A DNA stretch of 38,523 bases from a virus, in IMG/VR virus record IMGVR_UViG_3300022743_000011, positions 1 to 38,523 of that record, one strand, 5' to 3'. Positions 1 through 7,989 of this stretch are shown here, one piece after another. Both the position numbers and the translations under genes were made by a program. The notes under the pieces are model-generated. The model saw only the letters and a program-made list of their open reading frames with translations. It was not told the DNA's origin and did no database searches. The first letter of the stretch is position 1; each line of letters starts with the position of its first letter.

Positions 1-127
1 TTGTGGGCTACTAAGCATAGTGCCCAAGCCAGTTTTAAAACCAGCAATTGACAAATCATTAAGTTCCGGCATACCGGCCCAATCCGGTAAAGCTTGCGTT
101 GTCGCTGTTTGTCGGTGTTCGCCGGTA
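1..127. repeat. 127-bp terminal direct repeat, left copy (contig closure overlap)
   Basis: Bases 1-127 match 38397-38523 exactly. The repeat lies inside one continuous reading frame, which stays open when the ends are joined. A length of 127 equals a common maximum assembly k-mer, so the simplest reading is an assembly overlap showing a circular map (circularly permuted or circular DNA), not a true terminal repeat. Confidence 0.95.
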
Positions 128-774
128 AAGCTTTCTTTAATGTTGCCAAGCAAGCCCAAATTTTCCGGCGTTTCTTCCGGCTTTTGCACGGCTAACCATT
201 CGCCAAAACCTTTAGCCAATTCAGGCGCTACAGGTTGCGAATTATCCGGCTTGGCTGTAGGGGCTAATTGATCGGTCAATTGTTGGGTAGAAGGCTTGCC
301 CGCGCCGCCTTCTGGCGTTGCCGGATTTGCCTTCAACCATGCGCCGAAACCGGCTTTCAAAGAATCCAAATTGACACTTTGAACACCGGACAAAACACGA
401 TTAACATAACTGTTAGTTCGTGGCCCCCAATTATCCCGATTGGTTCCGCCGTGATATTCTCCAATTGCTGCGCTAACATTTCCGCCGTTTCGCTTCAATG
501 AATCTTTAAGCAACAAACCGGCAACTTCTGCGGCGTTTTCCGGGCTTAAATACGGATCAATGCCGTAGTTTTTAATTGCGGCTTGTCGCGTTTGCGGAAT
601 GATTTGAAAAGGGGTGCGCGCGCCAGCTTCCGAAACTTGATCGGCGTTCGAACGTTCGCCTTTAGTTAAGATTGAAACTAGCAATCCATCCGGCAAATTA
701 AGCTTGCTTTCGGTTGCTGCGGCTAAATCAGTCCAAAAAGGATCGTTATATTTAACAGGCGTAGAATCGGCCAT
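1..774 (-). CDS. Ejection protein with lytic transglycosylase domain, N-terminal part (continues at 38396)
   Basis: This is the first 258 codons of a gene that crosses the contig join; joined with 36273-38396 it encodes 965 residues. Residues about 8-130 form a lytic transglycosylase (SLT-like) domain: likely catalytic Glu40 in TKGERSNADQ, then ARTPFQIIPQTR, YGIDP and an EYHGGTNRDNWGPRTNSYV segment. Such virion proteins open peptidoglycan and form part of the DNA ejection channel (P22 gp16/gp7 and T7 gp16 type). After the domain a motif occurs twice: GFGAWLKANPATPE near residue 142 and GFGEWLAVQKPEETPE near residue 189. The ATG overlaps the TAA of the gene at 774-2111 (TAATG), so the two are probably translationally coupled. 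The enzymatic call is secure; the ejection role is inferred from neighbours. Confidence 0.85.
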   Translation of the reverse strand, partial: MADSTPVKYNDPFWTDLAAATESKLNLPDGLLVSILTKGERSNADQVSEAGARTPFQIIPQTRQAAIKNYGIDPYLSPENAAEVAGLLLKDSLKRNGGNVSAAIGEYHGGTNRDNWGPRTNSYVNRVLSGVQSVNLDSLKAGFGAWLKANPATPEGGAGKPSTQQLTDQLAPTAKPDNSQPVAPELAKGFGEWLAVQKPEETPENLGLLGNIKESFTGEHRQTATTQALPDWAGMPELNDLSIAGFKTGLGTMLSSPQ

Positions 775-2111
775 TACTTGCCCCCGGATTGCTTCAAATA
801 GTTAATCACTTGTTCGCGCGTTGCGCCGGGAAACTGCGCCAACAGCTTGTTAATTGTTCCGTCATTTACAACACCATAAACCGGATGTTGCATAACGAAA
901 GCACCGCCGCTTTGCGGAAGCTTGCCACTGCCCACAATCTTAGCTTGCGCGCGTTCTAAGGTTGTTCGAATCGTAGTAAGCGCAGTTTTGAAAGCTGCGG
1001 GCGATTGATCGCGGTCAAGACTTGCAACAGCCCGTTCAATTCGTGCACCTTCGGCATCGGACAAAGCGCCCATGCCTTTCATTTCTTTAGCTGCGGTTAA
1101 AAACTGTTGTGATTTCAACGTGTCTAACATTGCGTTGAAGTCTTTGTTATCAGTGCCCGGAACAGCGCCTAACATTTTGCCAATAGTTGAACCAACGCCG
1201 AAACTACTTTGCATAATAGGATGCTTCAAAATCCCATTAACAGTAGCAAGGCTGTTATTTACGGTATCAAGTTGGTTTTGCGTGTCGCTTTGCTGCGCAC
1301 CTAATTTAACTTGAAGTTCGCCGTTTAATTTGTCGCGTTCAAGCTGCAAGCGCCCTCGTTCGGTTTCGCTATTGGCTTGTTTAATTTGAATGTCTAGCGC
1401 GTCAATCTGGCCTTTAAGCTTCGTAGCTTCAATATCCGCAGCCGTCTTAGTGTTTTCAAGTTGCGTTTTAGTCGGTGCGTTCGCAGCTTCAACAGACTTA
1501 ATAAGCGCGTTCGATTCGGCAACCGAAGCATTTGCGTTACCTTCGGCAACTTTGGCCGGTTGAAGTTCTTGCGCGCGCTGTTGATCGCCCAACGTGCTAA
1601 ACGTAGTTGCAAACTTATCCGGCCCCATTACGGAAGACAACATTAGCGCCGTTGAAGTCTTCGCCGCGCCGGGGTTGAATTGAATAGTTTGCGCCAATGC
1701 GCGAAGCTTTCCGGCTTGTTGCGTGTTGCCGCCGTTTTCATAAGCTGCGGCCTTATCGTTCAACAATTGAACAGCAATATCCGGCTTACCGCTTTGAAGT
1801 GCGGCGTAAGCTTGCGTTGCATCCGAAAGCGTTGTTTGTTGTTGATCGGCGTTCAGTACGTCGAAAGAACGTTTGAAATGTTCGCTAAGTTGTGGATACT
1901 TGACCATAACGCTAGCGTAATCTTGCGCCGTTGCGTTTTTATTATTCGCCAAGTTAGCTAAATCCGCTTGCATTTGCTGTTGTGCGGCTTGCTGTTGCTT
2001 CATTTGCTGAATTTGCAACATGCCTTGTTGCATTTGCAAACCGCTTTGAAGCCCGGAAACGGCGTTTTCAATTGGCGATTTTACGTCAATGTTATAGTTA
2101 ATCGGTTCCAT
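774..2111 (-). CDS. Ejection/internal virion protein (P22 gp20-like position), 445 aa
   Basis: The chosen ATG at 2111 (MEPINYNIDV) has GGAAAGGG just upstream; a longer frame to 2177 would overlap the previous gene. Near residue 30 there is a Gln/Met-rich heptad-like stretch (GLQMQQGMLQIQQMKQQQ). Residues about 200-300 are strongly helical and coiled-coil like. No enzymatic motif is seen. Position between the 214-aa ejection protein and the transglycosylase protein, and a length close to P22 gp20 (471 aa), suggest a second ejection protein that lines the DNA channel. Sequence alone does not prove homology. Confidence 0.65.
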   Translation of the reverse strand: MEPINYNIDVKSPIENAVSGLQSGLQMQQGMLQIQQMKQQQAAQQQMQADLANLANNKNATAQDYASVMVKYPQLSEHFKRSFDVLNADQQQTTLSDATQAYAALQSGKPDIAVQLLNDKAAAYENGGNTQQAGKLRALAQTIQFNPGAAKTSTALMLSSVMGPDKFATTFSTLGDQQRAQELQPAKVAEGNANASVAESNALIKSVEAANAPTKTQLENTKTAADIEATKLKGQIDALDIQIKQANSETERGRLQLERDKLNGELQVKLGAQQSDTQNQLDTVNNSLATVNGILKHPIMQSSFGVGSTIGKMLGAVPGTDNKDFNAMLDTLKSQQFLTAAKEMKGMGALSDAEGARIERAVASLDRDQSPAAFKTALTTIRTTLERAQAKIVGSGKLPQSGGAFVMQHPVYGVVNDGTINKLLAQFPGATREQVINYLKQSGGK

Positions 2112-2113
2112 AA

Positions 2114-2758
2114 TTAAAACCCTTTCCAAGCGCCCATTCCGTACAGCGTAGCCGGTAAGCTTCCGATTGTACTCCACATAGAAGCATCGGCTTTACCGGC
2201 TGCAAGTGCGTTGCCAGCTTGCGCCGCGCCAATTTGATTAAGTTGATTCGAAATTGCATTTGCCGATTGCATACCGGCGTTGCCTGTACCGGCTGCGGCA
2301 TTCTGGCCTAGCGAAGTAATGCCGCCAAGATTCGTAAATTGCTGTTGAATCATGTTGTTTAGCAATTGTGGGCTAAACTGCGCAAGCGCGCCTTGAACAT
2401 TACCGCCGCGAAGCCCGCCAGTTGCGGAAGCATTTTGAAGAATTGCGTTTTGGCCTTGTGCATTAAGTTCGTTAAATTGCGAACTATTTTTAATGCCGTT
2501 AATTGCGGCTTGCTGCGCATCATTGCCGTTCAATCCTAAAATGTTTTGCTGCGCAGTTAAAGACGAATTGCCCGCATTTACATACGGCGCAAGCAATTCT
2601 TTAATTGCGTTAAATTGGCGCTGTTGTTCCGCAATAGAAGCTTGCGAAGATTGCGTTTGCGCATTAGAAGCGGTTTCCGCCGCGTCTTTTTGCGCGCTAG
2701 AAGTCATGTAACCGCCAATGACGGCACCGCCAACAATTGCAGTAGCTACGGCAGACAT
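2114..2758 (-). CDS. Ejection/DNA transfer protein (P22 gp7-like), 214 aa
   Basis: Start at 2758 (MSAVATAIVGG) is preceded by GGAAAGGA; a longer frame to 2776 lacks this spacing. The N-terminus is a glycine-rich hydrophobic segment (about residues 3-20), then a helical QQRQFNAIKELLAPYVNAG segment, and a region with GGLRGGNVQGALAQFSPQLL near residue 120. That last motif is typical of the DNA-transfer/ejection protein family found beside P22-like tail genes. Length matches P22 gp7 (about 229 aa). It lies two bases upstream of the 445-aa gene and follows the SET protein by four bases. Confidence 0.7.
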   Translation of the reverse strand: MSAVATAIVGGAVIGGYMTSSAQKDAAETASNAQTQSSQASIAEQQRQFNAIKELLAPYVNAGNSSLTAQQNILGLNGNDAQQAAINGIKNSSQFNELNAQGQNAILQNASATGGLRGGNVQGALAQFSPQLLNNMIQQQFTNLGGITSLGQNAAAGTGNAGMQSANAISNQLNQIGAAQAGNALAAGKADASMWSTIGSLPATLYGMGAWKGF

Positions 2759-2762
2759 AGAA

Positions 2763-3614
2763 TTATTCCTTTCCAATTTGCAACGTTAATTGCAAAGCTT
2801 CACGATAATTAATCGTAATTTCTTCGCCATCTTCGCCGCCCTTGCAACCTTGAATATTGCGCGTTGCTACTAACGCAATATCACCTTCATTCATACGAAC
2901 CATTTTAGCGTTATGGCTTACGGAATGATTCGTAAAACGCCCGGCTATAGTTCGAAAGCCGTTTATTCTAGCAGGGGCGATAAGTTCGCCTTCTGCAATG
3001 TCTGCCGTTGCGAACAAGCCGCGCCCTTGAATGCTTGAATCTGCAACTTTAATCTTAAAACCGCCATAAGGCAGTTCGATTAAATCGGTTTCATTGTGCG
3101 CTTGTTCTTTTGCTTGTTCTTCTGTAAAACCAAATTCGTTCAACAGTTGCAAATAATCTTGCTTATCAACTTCGCCTTTAAAGTTGGCAATTGCTTTTTT
3201 CTGTTTCGCATCTTGCAACCATCCATCGCTTTTAGTAATTAAAGCGGCTTCAAGTTTTTCAACATCCGTTTCATCGGTTTGATAAATATTCAACCAAACC
3301 ATATCTTCTTTAATATAGCCGATTTTACGCCCCGGCTTACCAACGAAGATTAAAGGCGCTTTAAGTTCGCTTGTGCTACCGTCTTCATTCAAAACAGTAA
3401 CGCAACCTTTCAACATAACATTTAAATGTTCAAAGTTTTGATAATGTCCAACGGCGAAAGTATCGGCAGGAATGGCAACTTCACGAATATAAATACCGGG
3501 GCCGAAACGATGAATAACAGGGCATGAAACTTGCTGCAATTGCAACATTGCCTTTTCAAGTTCATCAACCCTGTTAGAAAAAGTTAAAGCTGAATTTTCG
3601 CGTTTGGCCAACAT
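2763..3614 (-). CDS. Cupin-SET domain fusion protein (putative lysine methyltransferase), 283 aa
   Basis: The ATG at 3614 (MLAKRENSAL) has AAAAGGA ten bases upstream; the TTG at 3623 sits too close to that site. Residues about 35-125 look like a cupin-type beta barrel (IYIREVAIPADTF, FEHLNVMLKGCVTV). Residues about 185-275 carry SET-domain hallmarks: GRGLFATADIAEGE, then RFTNHSVSHNAKM (the NHS-type AdoMet/pseudoknot motif), then GEEITINYREAL. SET proteins transfer methyl groups from AdoMet to protein lysines. Placed between tail and ejection genes, it may modify a virion protein or act after ejection, but the substrate is unknown. Domain assignment is confident; activity is untested. Confidence 0.8.
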   Translation of the reverse strand: MLAKRENSALTFSNRVDELEKAMLQLQQVSCPVIHRFGPGIYIREVAIPADTFAVGHYQNFEHLNVMLKGCVTVLNEDGSTSELKAPLIFVGKPGRKIGYIKEDMVWLNIYQTDETDVEKLEAALITKSDGWLQDAKQKKAIANFKGEVDKQDYLQLLNEFGFTEEQAKEQAHNETDLIELPYGGFKIKVADSSIQGRGLFATADIAEGELIAPARINGFRTIAGRFTNHSVSHNAKMVRMNEGDIALVATRNIQGCKGGEDGEEITINYREALQLTLQIGKE

Positions 3615-3688
3615 TCGAAGCAAATCCTTTTTGAAGTTGCTAGCCCCGCTGGCCGGGCGATAACTCAGCTTTAAAGCAAATTGCCCAC

Positions 3689-3718
3689 AGTATAACGCAC
3701 CGGGGCTAATTTTGTTAA
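3689..3718 (-). promoter_or_regulatory. Candidate sigma70-like promoter upstream of the SET/ejection genes
   Basis: Read on the minus strand: TTAACA at 3718-3713, an 18-base spacer, TATACT at 3694-3689. It sits in the 100-bp gap before the cupin-SET gene. One copy of the dispersed GCCCACA motif (3683-3690) abuts the -10 box. An inverted repeat CGGGGCTA/TAGCCCCG (3701-3708 and 3641-3648) brackets the -10 region and could be an operator. Spacing and -10 are good; function is inferred. Confidence 0.45.
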
Positions 3719-4050
3719 GTGATTTCGCGGCCTGTTGCGCTAATCGTTAGCGAAGTTGCGGCACCTGCAATCGTAGAAATAAAACCGCTTGCTTCCAAAG
3801 CTTGCCCGATAAGTTCGGGACAATTATAAGTTTCATTTGCCGCAATAGACTTAGAAGACAAAACGCAATTTGAAGCATTCGCCGCACCAGCAGAAGGCAC
3901 AAGATAAACGCTAATCGTTACAGGTGCGCCAGTAGTATTTGTAACCGTGAATTTGTCAATAACGGTACGGCAATTAACAGCCGTATATTGCGTAGTTTGT
4001 ACGGCTTCGGCTTGCTTGCGCGGGATGATGTTTCGAACAGTAATTGCCAT
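3715..4050 (-). CDS. Small beta-rich virion structural protein, 111 aa
   Basis: A compact protein beginning MAITVRNIIPRKQAEAVQTT, followed by alternating hydrophobic and small residues (IDKFTVTNTTGAPVTISVYL) that predict a beta sandwich. Proteins of this layout recur in podovirus and siphovirus structural clusters, next to tail fibre or head genes, and are usually annotated only as structural. No enzymatic residues are visible. It follows the needle/fibre-like gene at 4062 by 11 bases. The exact role (decoration, fibre attachment) is not determinable here. Confidence 0.6.
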   Translation of the reverse strand: MAITVRNIIPRKQAEAVQTTQYTAVNCRTVIDKFTVTNTTGAPVTISVYLVPSAGAANASNCVLSSKSIAANETYNCPELIGQALEASGFISTIAGAATSLTISATGREIT

Positions 4051-4061
4051 GATTCAACCTT

Positions 4062-4835
4062 TCAAGAAATTCTAAGAACCGTAAAAAGAACGTTTTGCGT
4101 AACACCCGAAGTTTGATTAACTTGCAAATTCAAACCGCTAATTGTTATAATGGTTCTTACCGCTGTTTGCAAGTCGGTTTGCCGCAAAACGCCAGCATCA
4201 ACAGTAATCAAAGCAACTGCGCTATATGTCGCAGGCGCACCGGAATTAACATCGCAGCAAATCAAGTAAGCGCCGTTTGAAGAACCGGGCAAAGTTGCAA
4301 ACGTTGTTAGCGTTCCATTTGGAACGCTAACCGTTCCGGTTGTTGATTGAAGCGTTGATAAGCCTAAGTTGTTTCGCGCCGTTGCCGCATTCGTCAAATC
4401 GGAAAGGTTTGAAGCCGCAGTTAATTTAGCGTTTAATGCCGTTTGTTGCGCCGTAGAAACCGGCTTATTAGCATCCGAAGTATTATCGACATTGCCAAGG
4501 CCAACAGAATACTTATCCAACGCAATAGGCGGAATATAGACTTCTTCGGCCCGCTGTTGATCGGCAGGCGGCGAATAAACGTCTTGTTGTGTCGCTTCCT
4601 GATATGCACCGTAAAGCGCCAAGGAAAGCGCGTTTGCAACTTCGGCCAACTGGCCTAAAGCTTCTGCGGCTTGAAGTTGCGCCGCTTGTGCCGAAGCTTC
4701 TACGCTTTCCAAGTCTGTAGGCACGGTATCATAAGCATTTGCAAAAAGCTGTTCAAATGCTTTAATTGCTTCCGCGCTTGGCAAAAACTGCGATAGCTGT
4801 TGCCGATTTAAGCGAAGATTGCCAAATGTAGCCAT
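4062..4835 (-). CDS. Tail needle/fibre-like protein, 257 aa
   Basis: The N-terminal ~110 residues are helical and Ala/Gln-rich (SAQAAQLQAAEALGQLAEVA), likely trimeric coiled coil. A tail-fibre type segment follows (VGLGNVDNTSDANKPVSTAQ, then LTNAATARNNLGL), then a beta-rich C-terminal domain. Length and position right after the gp10-like gene match the P22 tail needle gp26 (233 aa), which plugs the tail and pierces the outer membrane. The 'GLGNVDNTSDANKPVS' repeat type is also common in receptor fibres, so a short side fibre remains possible. It starts one base after the stop of 4837-6252, implying coupled translation. Confidence 0.6.
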   Translation of the reverse strand: MATFGNLRLNRQQLSQFLPSAEAIKAFEQLFANAYDTVPTDLESVEASAQAAQLQAAEALGQLAEVANALSLALYGAYQEATQQDVYSPPADQQRAEEVYIPPIALDKYSVGLGNVDNTSDANKPVSTAQQTALNAKLTAASNLSDLTNAATARNNLGLSTLQSTTGTVSVPNGTLTTFATLPGSSNGAYLICCDVNSGAPATYSAVALITVDAGVLRQTDLQTAVRTIITISGLNLQVNQTSGVTQNVLFTVLRIS

Positions 4836-4836
4836 T

Positions 4837-6252
4837 TCAGTTCCTTAGCTGTTCTAATCTGGCTTCTAACTTGGCAACGGAAATATGCGCTTCCGAAGTT
4901 CCCCGGAATTTTTGAATTCGCCAATTCTTCATGTTGCCTTGTTGCAACCAATTTAAACGAACATCGCGCCGCCCTTGACGGCCTGCCGTGCGCGGCCTTT
5001 CAACCGACCATGTTTCGCCGTCAGTGCTGTAACTTGTCCAAATTGTAGGATTGCTACCAAGTTCAAAATTTCCGCTTAAAGCAATCAATTCTAATTCGTG
5101 AAAAATAACGCCTTCGGCTTCGTTATAAACAATAAGCGTTCCGAATTCCCATCCATTAACAGCGCCGTAATGATGCGAAATGTTATCTACAAAATAACCT
5201 AGTTTAGTTGTTGTCGGATCGCCGCTAATCCATTTGTCATAACACCAAACTAAGTTTCTTGCGCGATACTTGCCAGTTCCGACAATTGAAGACGTTAAAA
5301 CAAACCAAACAGGTTCTTCAAGAATAGTTGTTGCAGCCGAATCATAAACTAAAGTTTGATCGGGCAAATGAACATATAAAAGCGCGTGATTCTTGTCAAT
5401 GCGCGATTCAAGAATTGCGGAAGAAAGTTCTTCTTCGCTGTAGTTTCTTAAAATTGTTTCAATTTCGCGCGTAGAAATTGGCGTTGAAGAACCGTTAATT
5501 CCGAACCAAACCGCAGGCGGTTCATTGCGCCCGCCGCCCAAAAATGCAACGCCATTATATCCGTTCATATAGAAGGAAGCCACGGCATAAGTTCCAATTG
5601 CGCCGCGCATGATTTGCGCGCCCGGAACACGTTGAAACGGAAACAGATTGCCACCGATATTATCAAAAACTTCGATAGTAAAACGGCCTACGGCGTAAGC
5701 TTCATTTCTAAGCTTGAACAAAGCTTTTACCGGATCGGGGTCAGCTTCCGCACTTCCATATTTCAGCGGATTAACCGAAGTCGGATCGTTCAATTCTGTA
5801 ACTACTAACGAAGTTCCGTCAGTAGTCATAAAATAACCGTCAATCCAAATAAAATCTATTACGGTTCCTAAATCAGAATCCGTAACTTGGGTTAATGCGC
5901 TTCCGTTCCAATAAAAGAAATTTCCATTAGAACAAACCGCCAAACGATCAAATGAATAATCAAAAGTTACAGGCGTATCAACCCCGCCAACATCGCCAAG
6001 CGTTGTAACTGTTCCATCGGAAGCAACCGAAACCAGCTTGCTACCCATTACGCGATAACAAACGCCGTTCCAATTTATGCCGCCACGATCAACACCGGGG
6101 CCGGTTGCAAATTCCGAAATTCCATCGGCAGGGCGAAGGTATCCCGTAGAAATGCCTTGCTTTTTAGGAACAGGCATTAAATTACGCGGATAAGACGAAC
6201 GAAAATCCGCCGAACTATCAACGTAAATACCGTTTAGAATTGGAATTTGCAT
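4837..6252 (-). CDS. P22 gp10-like tail accessory / packaged-DNA stabilisation protein, 471 aa
   Basis: The start MQIPILNGIYVDSSADFRSS, with YPRNLMPVPKK soon after, is characteristic of the P22 gp10 family. The rest is beta-propeller-like with repeated aromatic and Gly motifs (SYDFDRLAVCSNGNFFYWNG style). Its length of 471 is essentially that of P22 gp10 (472). In P22, gp10 forms a hexamer below the gp4 ring that seals packaged DNA and carries the tailspikes and needle. The gp4-like gene upstream and the needle-like gene downstream support this. There is no clear Shine-Dalgarno; the upstream gap holds a copy of the GCCCACAA motif at 6262. Confidence 0.85.
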   Translation of the reverse strand: MQIPILNGIYVDSSADFRSSYPRNLMPVPKKQGISTGYLRPADGISEFATGPGVDRGGINWNGVCYRVMGSKLVSVASDGTVTTLGDVGGVDTPVTFDYSFDRLAVCSNGNFFYWNGSALTQVTDSDLGTVIDFIWIDGYFMTTDGTSLVVTELNDPTSVNPLKYGSAEADPDPVKALFKLRNEAYAVGRFTIEVFDNIGGNLFPFQRVPGAQIMRGAIGTYAVASFYMNGYNGVAFLGGGRNEPPAVWFGINGSSTPISTREIETILRNYSEEELSSAILESRIDKNHALLYVHLPDQTLVYDSAATTILEEPVWFVLTSSIVGTGKYRARNLVWCYDKWISGDPTTTKLGYFVDNISHHYGAVNGWEFGTLIVYNEAEGVIFHELELIALSGNFELGSNPTIWTSYSTDGETWSVERPRTAGRQGRRDVRLNWLQQGNMKNWRIQKFRGTSEAHISVAKLEARLEQLRN

Positions 6253-6271
6253 AGCCGTTTAGCCCACAATA

Positions 6272-6583
6272 TTACATGCCGGTTGCGCCATCGCAGCCGA
6301 TAACGTGAAGTTGGCCCGCGCCGCCCGGCGACACAACAGACATGCGGGTAAGTTCGCCCTTGGAAATAAGCCGAAAGTTCGTTGTATTAACTAGAAAATC
6401 CGCAACCGTTGCATTAGACGTATCCGCAGCATCGGTAACGCGAACGTAGCAGTTTTGACCAATTGCCGTAAGCATCAATTGCTTAGAATCCTTCGGAAGA
6501 TTCGTAACAGCAACAGCAGCAACGCCAGTAGCAATAAGCTGGCCGGTTCCGTAAGCGGGAAAAACAGGTTGTTCAACAGACAC
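6272..6583 (-). CDS. Small structural protein, 103 aa
   Basis: A beta-rich protein with no recognised motif (AYGTGQLIATGVAAVAVTN near the N-terminus, SVVSPGGAGQLHVIG near the end). Composition and its place between gp10-like and gp4-like genes suggest a head-tail or decoration component. Preceded by GAAAGGGG. Not identified further. Confidence 0.55.
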   Translation of the reverse strand: MSVEQPVFPAYGTGQLIATGVAAVAVTNLPKDSKQLMLTAIGQNCYVRVTDAADTSNATVADFLVNTTNFRLISKGELTRMSVVSPGGAGQLHVIGCDGATGM

Positions 6584-6607
6584 GATAAGCCCCTTTCAAT
6601 TCAAGAA

Positions 6608-7063
6608 TTAACCAACACGATACCAAACGTCTAAGACGGCATCGAAGCGAAGACGGAAAAAACCGTTTGCAGCAAGCGTAGTAGGCGCACCATTGACAGT
6701 AGCGCCATTGCCAGCAACCGTAAGCGCCGTAATTGCTTGCGTAGTATTTACAAGAATTTCTTGCTTATCAACGCAATTTGCAACAGCAGGAAGCGTAAGC
6801 GTGCCGGCTGCATAGCCAGCAAGCGGCGTAAGAATTAGCCAAGTGCTAACCCCGGAATTGTTCAATTGAACATTGAAGCCGGTTGCATTTGGCGAAGAAT
6901 ATTGCGTAACTTTGTTATCGCTTGCGGCAATTTTACCGGCAAGATATGAAACAAGAACACTTAGCGCAGCTTTGCGCGCATCGCCGTTTGAAGTAGAAAA
7001 TACGGCCAATAAATCGCTATCAGATAGCGAATCTACCGCCGAAAGTTGGTTGATTGTGGGCAT
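6608..7063 (-). CDS. Structural protein, 151 aa
   Basis: Starts MPTINQLSAVDSLSDSDLLA, a segment resembling the N-terminal anchoring region of some phage fibre and structural proteins. It then has a beta-rich body (YSSPNATGFNVQLNNSG, TLTLPAVANCVDKQEILVN) resembling fibre shaft or head-fibre modules. The GCCCACA motif overlaps its start codon (ATGCCCACAATC). It follows the gp4-like gene by nine bases. Function unknown beyond probable virion component. Confidence 0.55.
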   Translation of the reverse strand: MPTINQLSAVDSLSDSDLLAVFSTSNGDARKAALSVLVSYLAGKIAASDNKVTQYSSPNATGFNVQLNNSGVSTWLILTPLAGYAAGTLTLPAVANCVDKQEILVNTTQAITALTVAGNGATVNGAPTTLAANGFFRLRFDAVLDVWYRVG

Positions 7064-7072
7064 ATTCGTTCC

Positions 7073-7555
7073 TTATTCAAACGTTAAATCGTCGTCTTCG
7101 CCAGCTAACAGCGGATCAACAGGCGTATTAAGGAACGGCCTGTAATTCGTTCGCCAAGGCTTGTTTCCAGCGCCAGCCGGAACAGTATTCGGAAATTGCA
7201 TTTCGATAGGTTGCGAAATTTTAATTAGCAACGCATCGTAAGCTTCTTTTGCGGCTTGCTTTGTTTCTTGTTGAACCGTCTTACCAAAACGCGGGGCGAT
7301 GCGGCAAGCCAAGTTCAAATAAACAGCTTCGTTAGCAGCGTCAGGAACGGCGGTTTGTTCGTCCAAATCACTAGCAGACGGCGAAGAAGGAAGCGGATAG
7401 CCAATCCGAACCCCCTTCGCGTTCCAAGTTGCCATCATGGCATCTAAAGCGCGAAGCACGGATTCTAATTGTTCCGGCATTGCGTCATAAATATACGATG
7501 CGTAGCCGATTTCTTCAAACGCTTGAACAACGAATTCGCGCTTCGTCCATGCCAT
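7073..7555 (-). CDS. P22 gp4-like tail accessory factor (head completion), 160 aa
   Basis: Starts MAWTKREFVVQAFEEIGYAS and continues with LRALDAMMATWNAKGVRIGY, a pattern typical of the P22 gp4 family; P22 gp4 is 166 residues. In P22, twelve copies of gp4 bind under the portal and create the platform for gp10. The helical N-terminal half and an NTVPAGAGNKPWR segment in the C-terminal part fit. Shine-Dalgarno AAGGGG precedes the ATG. Confidence 0.8.
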   Translation of the reverse strand: MAWTKREFVVQAFEEIGYASYIYDAMPEQLESVLRALDAMMATWNAKGVRIGYPLPSSPSASDLDEQTAVPDAANEAVYLNLACRIAPRFGKTVQQETKQAAKEAYDALLIKISQPIEMQFPNTVPAGAGNKPWRTNYRPFLNTPVDPLLAGEDDDLTFE

Positions 7556-7566
7556 GATTTAACCCC

Positions 7567-7929
7567 TTATTGCTTGCCGCCAGAAGCGGGCGCAGCGCCG
7601 CCCCAAGCCGCAGCCGGGGCCGAACCTTCACCAGTGCCAGAAGCGGGCGCAGCGCCCTTCTTGCCGGTTGCTGCGGGCTTGGCGGCTTGGCCTTCCAGTT
7701 GCGCAGCGTGAATGGCGTTCGCGGCCTGTTCGGCATCGTAGGCTTCGCGGGCTTCGGTAGTAGTCAAATGCCAGCCTTCGGCAAGCGCAGCTTCTACCGC
7801 GTCTTCATCGTTGGCATCAATAATGCAAAAATCGAATTTGCCGCCGTGCATTTCGTGTTCGCCGGGGCACTTATAAAACATAGTGTCATTCGGCAAAACT
7901 TTTTCTTCGGGCTTTTCATTGCGGGCCAT
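7567..7929 (-). CDS. Hypothetical small head-region protein, 120 aa
   Basis: Residues about 15-70 are folded and acidic (CPGEHEMHGGKFDFCIIDAN, then EAALAEGWHLTTTEAREAYD). The tail from about residue 85 is Ala/Gly/Pro low complexity. It lies between coat and gp4-like genes, where head-associated small proteins are usual. No family function is recognised. The C-terminal low complexity produces long spurious frames on the other strand. Confidence 0.6.
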   Translation of the reverse strand: MARNEKPEEKVLPNDTMFYKCPGEHEMHGGKFDFCIIDANDEDAVEAALAEGWHLTTTEAREAYDAEQAANAIHAAQLEGQAAKPAATGKKGAAPASGTGEGSAPAAAWGGAAPASGGKQ

Positions 7930-7956
7930 TTTTCAAACCTTTCTTCAAGATCAAAG

Positions 7957-7983
7957 GAAGAAGGGGCGACCGAAGCCGCCCCT
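7957..7983 (-). terminator. Hairpin terminator/attenuator just after the coat gene
   Basis: On the minus strand the RNA forms a nine-pair stem (7983-7975 with 7970-7962, one G-U pair) closed by a UUCG tetraloop, then UUCUUCCUUU. It lies seven bases beyond the coat stop codon. A leaky terminator here would raise coat mRNA relative to downstream tail genes, as is known for major capsid genes of other phages. Confidence 0.6.
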
Positions 7984-7989
7984 AACTTA

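Noticed and set aside
1-127. True terminal redundancy as in T7-like phages
   Set aside because: The repeat is internal to a reading frame and its length equals a typical assembly k-mer; P22-like packaging would normally give permuted ends.
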